From contig NC_092055.1 in NCBI RefSeq assembly GCF_003086295.3, positions 125,279,484 through 125,343,483 on the forward strand: DNA of 64,000 nucleotides, read 5' to 3'. Within the stretch, counting starts at the first letter, position 1; every line of letters starts with the position of its first letter. Shown here one piece after another: positions 58,501-64,000 of the stretch. This DNA comes from Arachis hypogaea (Eukaryota; Streptophyta; Magnoliopsida; Fabales; Fabaceae). The translations under genes were made by a program, and so were the position numbers. Below the pieces are notes generated by a model. The model was given only the letters and a program-made list of their open reading frames with translations, was not told where the DNA came from and made no database searches.

Positions 58501-60649
58501 GTCTCTGCTGCACCGGCCGAGATCCTGGATAGGCCGCCAACTTATGGCACATTAGCTTGGGGTCTATGCCTGGCATGTCTGTGGCTTTCCATGCGAATAG
58601 ATCAACATTATCGCGTAAGAATTGTATCATTAATTCTTTTGAGTCTCCTCTTAGAATTGTTCCGATATTAGTTGTTTTGTCCGAGGTGTCTCCGATCTGA
58701 ACCTTCTCTATCTCGCCTTCTGGCTGTGGACGGAGTTCCTCTCGTCACTGCACTCCGCCAAGCTCAATTGTATGAAACTCTTCTCCTCTGCCTCTGAGGT
58801 TTAGACTTTCGTTATAACAGCGGCGTGCCATCTTTTGATCTGCTTTTATTGTAGCTATCCCTTCTGTAGTTGGGAATTTCATGTATAGATGTGGGGTCGA
58901 GACTATCGCGCCGAGTTGATTGAGTGTTGTCCGACCTATTAGAGCATTGTAGGCTGAACTTACGTCGACCACAATGTAGTCTATTTTGAGGGTCCTAGAT
59001 TGGTTCCCTTTTCCGAAGGTTGTATGTAGTGATATGTATCCTAATGGTTGTACCGGAGTATCTCCCAGTCCGAACAGACTGTTCGGGTATGCCTTAAGCT
59101 CCTTGTCTTCTAAAACGAGTTTGTCGAAAGCTGTTTTGAATAAGATGTCGGCGGAGCTTCCTTGATCTATTAGTGTGCGATGGAGATTGGCGTTTGCCAG
59201 TATGATGGTAATGACCATGGGGTCGTCGTGTCCCGGGATGATTCCAGATGCATCCTCTTTAGTGAACGTGATTGCAGGGATGTCGGGTGCTTCCTCCTTT
59301 CCTTCGACATGATATACTTCTTTGAGATATCTTTTACGAGATGATTTGGAGATTCCTCCCCCTGCGAATGCGCCATGTATCATGTGGACGTGTCTTTCTG
59401 GTGTACGAGGTGATCGCGCGGTTCGTCCAATATCTTCATCCCTTCGTCTCTTTCTTTGATAATCATCTCGGGTTGCTAGAAACCGATCTAGTTTTCCTTC
59501 CCTCACCAACTTTTCTATGATGTTCTTTAAATTGAAGCACTCATTGGTGGAGTGACCTCGCACTCGATGGTATTCACAATACTCATTCCGATTTCCTCCC
59601 TCTCTTTTTCCTTTGAGTGGCCGAGCTGGGGGTATTTTTTCCGTGTGGCAGACTTCTTTGTATACGTCAACTAGGGATACCTTGAGAGGAGTGTAATTGT
59701 GGTATTTTTTGATTTTCTCTCCTTGCCGATCTTCTTTCCTTTTGGATTCCTTGTCTTTATCTCGGTAGGGGGCCCCAGATTTGGAGGTTTCTCCCAACCG
59801 AGCATTTTCTTCCATGTTGATGTATTTTTCTGCTCGCTCCTGTACTTCGTCTAAGGAGGTAGGGTACTTCTTTGATATAGATTGGCTAAAAGGTCCCTCT
59901 CGTAGGCCGTTGATGAGTCCCATGATGGCGGCCTCTGTTGGTAAGCTTTGAATGTCCATGCATATTTTGTTGAATCTCTCCATGTAGTTGCGGAGGCTCT
60001 CCCATTCTCCTTGTTTGATCCCTAGTAAACTGGGGGCGTGCTTGGCCTTATCTTTCTGGATGGAGAATCTGGCCAGGAACTTTTTGGCCAGGTCGTCAAA
60101 GTTTGAGATGGACTTTGGAGGTAGGTTGTCGAACCATCTGATTGCTGTCTTCGTGAGAGTTGTTGGAAAATCTTTGCAGCGAATGGCATCTGAGGCGTCG
60201 GTAAGGTACATTCTGCTTCTGAAATTGCTGAGATGATGGTTGGGATCTGTGGTGCCATCATACAAAATCATATTCGGGAGCTTGAAGTCTTTTGGAATTT
60301 TGGTTCTCATGATTTTCTTGGTGAATGGATCTTGTTCTTTGCGTGAATTTTCCTCAGGAGCGGTCCGAGGAGCTTTTGATTTGAGATCGGCTTCTAATTG
60401 CTGTAGTTTTTCTTCCAATTCTCGACGTCGCCGTACCTCTCTTTGCAGATCCTTTCCGATCTCCCGTTGTTGTTGGGTTTCTTTCTCAAGTTGCTTTAAG
60501 CAATCTTGAAGTGCTTCTATTGCTCCCGAATTTGATGAGTTTTTGTCTCCGTTAGATTCCGGAGCATCCTTCAATGTAGTGTTCACGTTCTTGTGTGGTG
60601 TTCTATTTTCTAGATCTGAGTCGTGGTCGTTGTCATGGCCATCCGCCAT
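55522..60649 (-). pseudogene. Gag-pol of the inner Tat-like element
   Basis: A single frame from MADGHDNDHDSDLENRTPHK. The gag core contains RWFDNLPPKSISNFDDLAKK, a zinc box CEYHRVRGHSTNEC (near 59550) and retropepsin LIDQGSSADILF (near 59150). Reverse transcriptase is marked by VYVDDMWIKT (near 58045), followed by RNase H, a second RNase H (YMDSSSNKTGSG, with the usual Gly after Asp replaced by Ser), and integrase (TTDNGTQF, HPQANGQAEAANK). Gag-protease stays open for 634 codons. Stops follow at 58745-58747, 58433-58435, 57353-57355 and 57014-57016, then a frameshift near 56717, and stops at 55969-55971 and 55636-55638. It terminates at TAG, 55522-55524. Enzymatically dead. Confidence 0.9.
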
Positions 60650-60670
60650 GGTGTTGGAATGACTTCCAGG

Positions 60671-60690
60671 TTTCCCGGCAACGGCGCCAA
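60671..60690 (-). other. Primer-binding site of the inner Tat-like element
   Basis: On the minus strand TGGCGCCGTTGCCGGGAAAC directly follows the 5' LTR. It matches the plant tRNA-Asp-type primer site over its first 17 bases. Confidence 0.8.
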
Positions 60691-61233
60691 TGTTCTGAAG
60701 GTTACCTGAAACTGGAGGTCGATCTCGGATGAGATCTTCTATACTTGGTCAGAGATGGCGTGTCTGGCTGGCTGGTGGCGGCCGGAGCTGTTGTGTCCGA
60801 CTTGTTGGACTTGCTGCACTGCTGATCCTTGGTCACCGGAGGGTGGGGGGTACCTGCAAGAGACTCTGATGCTTAAGTTAGCATGGATATTAAATAGGTT
60901 TTTTGTAGAATCAGAGTATGAGTTATACCTGGGTGCTCCAATGTATTTATAGTAGTGTGGGCCGACCTTTCTGATAAGATAAGTTAGTTATCTCATCTTA
61001 TCTTATCTTTATCTTGAGTGAAGTCAGCTTATCTTTAAGGGAACCGCCTATATCTCTATAGGCTTGGATTGCCTTTGGATTTGGGTCGTGCTCCTCTATT
61101 TAGGCCCTTTATTGGGCTCTCCTGTCGATTTGGCCGAGCTCTTTAAAAAGAGGTCGGCTAGTCAGTCCTAAAGAGGTCGGTCGCTTTGTCGCCGATCATC
61201 CCGGGTCGGACAGCTCGACCCAGGGTATGAACA
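60691..61233 (-). repeat. 5' LTR of the inner Tat-like element
   Basis: 543 bp, partner of 50910-51452, followed on the plus strand by the GTAAG duplication. It includes the TATA box and the GATAAG inverted repeat. Confidence 0.93.
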
Positions 61234-61238
61234 GTAAG

Positions 61239-61942
61239 CTTTGTATGTCTAGGCATGTTTTGTTGAATCTTTCCATGTAGTTGCGAAGACTTTTCCGATC
61301 TCCTTGCTTGATTCCTAGTAGGCTGGGGACGTACTTAGCCTTGTCTTTTTGGATGGAGAATCTGGCCAGGAACTTTTTGGCTAAGTCATCAAAGCTTGAG
61401 ATGGACTTCGGAGGTAGGTTGTCGAACCATCTGATTGCTGTCTTTGTGAGAGTTGTTAGAAAAGCTTTGCAACGAACTGCATCTGAGGCGTTGGTAAGAT
61501 ACATTCTACTTCTGAAATTGTTGAGGTGATGATTGGGATCCGTAGTGCCATCGTACAAAGTCATATCCGGAAGTTTGAAGTCCTTAGGAATTTTGGTCTT
61601 CATGATTTCCCTAGTGAATGGATCTTGATCTTTGCGTGAGTTGTCCTCAGGGGTAGTCCGAGTAGCTCTTGCTTTGAGATCGGCTTCGAGTTTCAGAAGT
61701 TTATCTTCTAATTCTCGACGTCGTCTTAACTCTATTTGTAGATCTTTCCCGACTTCTCATTGATGATGGGTTTCCTTTTCGAGTTGCTTTAATCGATCTT
61801 GAAGCACTTCTATCACTCCCGGATTTGATGAATTTTTGTCCCCGTTGGATTCCGGAGCGTCTTTTAGTGTAGTGTCTGCGTTTTTGTGTGGTGTTCTATC
61901 CTCTAGATCTGAATCGTGGTCGTTGTCATGATCGTCCACCAT
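61239..61942 (-). pseudogene. Gag N-terminus of the outer Tat-like element
   Basis: Starts at 61942 (MVDDHDNDHDSDLEDRTPHK), about 20 nt after the primer site. A TGA lies at 61757-61759 in the coiled-coil-like N-terminal region. The gag core follows (DFKLPDMTLYDGTTDPNHHL, RWFDNLPPKSISSFDDLAKK), up to the insertion point of the inner element at DIQSL. The remainder is at 50904 and downstream on the minus strand. Confidence 0.88.
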
Positions 61943-61962
61943 GGTGGTGGGATGACTTCCAG

Positions 61963-61983
61963 GTTCTCCGGCAACAGCGCCAA
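61963..61983 (-). other. Primer-binding site of the outer Tat-like element
   Basis: TGGCGCTGTTGCCGGAGA on the minus strand, next to the 5' LTR. It has two changes from the inner copy's site. Confidence 0.75.
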
Positions 61984-62525
61984 TGTTCCGAGGGTTACCT
62001 GAAACTGTAGGTCGATCTCGGACAAGATCTTCTGTACTGGTCGGGGATGACGTATCTGGCTGGTGGGTGACAGCCGGAGCTGTCGTGTCCGACTTATGGG
62101 ACTTGCTGCACTGCTGATCCTTGGTCACCGGAGGGTGGGGGGTACCTGCAAGAGACTCCGATGCTTATGTTAGCATGGGTATTAAACAGGTTTTTAGTAG
62201 AATCAGAGTATGAGTTATACCTAGGTGCTCCAGTGTATTTATAATAGTTGTAGAGTGACCTTTTTAGATAAGATAAGTTAGTTATCTTATCTTATCTTAT
62301 CTTTGAGTTGAGGTCAGCTTATCTTTTAAGGGAACCGTCCTTATCTCTATAGGCTTGGACTGTCTTTGGATTTGGGTTGTATTCCTCTTATTTGGGCCCC
62401 TTACTGGGCTTTCCTGTCGATTCGACCGACCTCTTTGAGAAGAGGTCGGATAGCCTGACCTGAAGAGGTCGGTCGCTTTATTACTGAACATCCCGGATCG
62501 GATAGCTCGACCCAGGGTATGAACA
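61984..62525 (-). repeat. 5' LTR of the outer Tat-like element
   Basis: 542 bp, partner of 41562-42070, followed by the AAATC duplication at 62526-62530. Confidence 0.93.
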
Positions 62526-62530
62526 AAATC

Positions 62531-62576
62531 TATCACCATAATGAAACACAGGCACAACAAAAACAGACATCTGCAT
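62531..62576 (-). pseudogene. First codons of the mudrA-like transposase
   Basis: MQMSVFVVPVFHYGDRF reads from the ATG at 62576 to the Tat-like insertion site and continues at 41556 with IIDGSG. A second in-frame ATG lies at 62570. HYGDRF-type wording is usual at the start of mudrA proteins. Confidence 0.75.
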
Positions 62577-62855
62577 CATATTAAAAAAATGACATTATAT
62601 ACACTTCAAAATATTGACCAACATAAATTTCGGAACTTCAACACCCAAAATTTAAATGCAATAAGGATAAAAAATTGTGACTTTTCTTATCAAATATACT
62701 TGACTAAAACAACTTTAAAGTTTGCACATGTCCTACTTTGCCCTAATTTGCAATGAAATAATTACAGAATATTTAACCTTAACGAAACTAATTATTCAAC
62801 CAGTACAAATTTTTCATCATAGCTTCCTATTACAGAATATAGCCAATCTGATGTT
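62577..62855. other. Upstream flank of the mudrA gene
   Basis: AT-rich and noncoding. It is presumably the 5' UTR and promoter side of the MULE. No terminal inverted repeat partner of 27498 was seen, so the MULE is probably cut by the next element. Confidence 0.45.
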
Positions 62856-64000
62856 TGTAAACTCCGAGAAATTAATGAATAATTAGCTAATAAATTAATT
62901 ATTATTTAAAGAAATTAAAAAATTAAATTTTATAATCTAAAGAGGTAAAAATGTTAAAAATACAAATTTTGACACTAATTTTAAAAGTTTTAGCCTAAAA
63001 ATGGGCCAACGGGCCGAACCGATTACACCAAGCCCAAATTGGGCCCAAGGTCTAACATATATAACTTCAATTCAACCACCCCTTGCCTTCACAATTGATG
63101 AATCACGCTGAAAAAGAGAGGGAAGGTAGGAACTCTAACCCATTTCCATCCTAATCTTCTATCTTTCATAACTTTCAATTCGGTGCTCTAATCCCCGCAC
63201 CATTTGCGGCCACGCGACTACCACGTCGAGTTCTTCGAAACCATCTGAATGAAGTGGTAAGAAATTAGCCATTTCTCACCCAGTCTCTTCCCCTTTAATT
63301 TCAAAATTTGTAGTTAATAGGTATTAAAGATTTTGGTATTTTGATGTTTAGGGTTGAACTAGCTTGAGAAAATTGTTGGATTTTGTCCAAGTAATCATGG
63401 GTGAGGTAAGAAATTGTTAAACCATTATGTATTACTGAAATTTGGTAATCCTATGATTGATTATAGTGAATTATGTGATATTAAATTAAATTGTATGATT
63501 TGGAATCAAATTGGTAGATGTTGGATGATTGATTTGAGCCTCGAAAGCTGAGATTTTGTTTGGTAAGGAAATTGGATACTTGGAGCTTGTGGAAGGAGGG
63601 CATTTTGAGGTGTTCCGAGTTTAGGGAGGAATTGACCAAGGAATAGTTTTGATTTCTCATAGTTAATGTATCATGTTACGTAAAAACTTAGACTAGTTGA
63701 CAGTAAGATAAGTTGAATTATGTGAATGGTGCATGTTTAGTAGATATAGTTAATGAATGTTGAGTGGATGTGAATTGTAGTTTGAAATTAGAAAGTGCTT
63801 TTGATTAATTATATGTTGTGATGATTGTGGTGTGGTTGGAGTTGGTGAAATAATTATATATATGTATGAATGTGTTGAATGTGAGATCGTGTTGACAATG
63901 AAAGATTGATATTTTTGGTAACTAAATGATTGATGAGTAATGGGTTGGTGCTTAGTGAGTTATTATGTTGTTTGAAATGGATTTGATTAGGATTTGGTTG
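62856..64000 (+). mobile_element. Probable LTR of a further retrotransposon, truncated by the window edge
   Basis: TGTAAACTCCGAG at 62856 looks like an LTR start. It is followed by AT-rich sequence, paired GGGCC/GGCCC words near 63003-63048, a TATA box (CATATATAAC, 63055-63064), and a leader with no open frame. No partner LTR or primer site is inside the window, so the element type is open; a Ty3/gypsy chromovirus is my guess from style only. Confidence 0.45.

Larger units (their letters stand above)
50910..61233 (-). mobile_element. Inner Tat-lineage element nested in the outer element's gag
   Basis: 10.3 kb with LTRs of 543 bp each at 60691-61233 and 50910-51452. The perfect duplication GTAAG lies at 50905-50909 and 61234-61238. 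The outer gag reading (…DIQSL) resumes on the other side, which fixes the insertion. Gene order is identical to the outer copy, so this is a family member inserted in another member. The LTRs differ at about 19 sites by eye, almost all transitions. Confidence 0.95.
41562..62525 (-). mobile_element. Outer Tat-lineage Ty3/gypsy retrotransposon
   Basis: LTRs at 61984-62525 (5' for the coding strand) and 41562-42070. The 5-bp duplication AAATC lies at 41557-41561 and 62526-62530, and the mudrA frame reads through when the element is removed. Without the nested copy it is about 10.6 kb. Gag-protease-RT-RNase H-second RNase H-integrase is on the minus strand, and an extra spliced gene is on the plus strand. 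The second, degenerate RNase H domain and the additional gene point to the Tat lineage (Ogre/Retand/RIRE2-like). Confidence 0.93.

Noticed and set aside
46488..60649. Possible endogenous pararetrovirus, because of reverse transcriptase and protease motifs
   Set aside because: Integrase, two RNase H domains, paired LTRs, primer-binding sites and 5-bp duplications show LTR retrotransposons; no movement or coat protein region was seen.
41562..62525. One retrotransposon about 21 kb long with four LTRs
   Set aside because: Two distinct target duplications (AAATC outer, GTAAG inner) and duplicated gag-pol show two nested elements.
62297..62560. 87-codon minus-strand frame across the outer 5' LTR
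   Set aside because: Mostly LTR sequence; the same peptide appears opposite the other LTR (41842-42153), so it is a repeat shadow.

Overview
The window is plant nuclear DNA. It has GT-AG introns, AT-rich spacers, one conserved eukaryotic trafficking gene, and many nested transposable elements. A legume of the peanut (Arachis) type fits best. That is inferred from the style of the FAR1, GRF-zinc-finger and LTR families and was not tested by any search. There is one convincing host gene: the beta subunit of adaptor complex AP-4, minus strand, 11 exons, 18919 down to 11774, open and in frame for 845 residues by hand splicing. Almost everything else is transposon-derived and broken.

Layout. (1) 1-8.6 kb: two convergent degenerate genes, a FAR1-like gene entering from the left (+) and a Ulp1-type cysteine protease gene (-). 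The motif GGGTGTAT is scattered through the noncoding parts of both, and a solo LTR with a 5-bp target duplication sits inside a protease exon. (2) 8.6-11.8 kb: AT-rich spacer with a MITE. (3) 11.8-18.9 kb: the AP-4 beta gene, with repeat remnants in its introns. (4) 19.25-23.08 kb: a hAT-type element with an 8-bp duplication (one mismatch). Nested in it is a 1.57-kb Mutator-like element (MULE) with ~330-bp terminal inverted repeats and a perfect 9-bp duplication, carrying a GRF-zinc-finger gene fragment. (5) 23.3-27.5 kb: a decayed LINE (+). (6) 27.5-62.6 kb: a MULE with a GRF-like gene (+) and a mudrA transposase (-), split by two large insertions.

The first insertion is a solo LTR (30.66-40.18 kb) that itself hosts a gag-protease-only Athila-like retrotransposon (31.07-39.05 kb). 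The second is a Tat-lineage Ty3/gypsy element (41.56-62.53 kb) whose gag is interrupted by a second member of the same family (50.91-61.23 kb). (7) The right edge probably enters another LTR at about 62.86 kb.

Each Tat-like copy has gag-pol on the minus strand and a spliced extra gene on the plus strand, converging on a tandem array of ~105-bp units. Each unit can fold into an extended stem, and base changes between units are compensated across the stem. This covarying hairpin array is the most interesting signal I found. Other leads are the sense-oriented GGGTGTAT motif in the FAR1/Ulp1 pair, a CpG-rich GACGCGTACGCGTGA module shared by different LTR families, and the repeated link between GRF-zinc-finger genes and MULEs.
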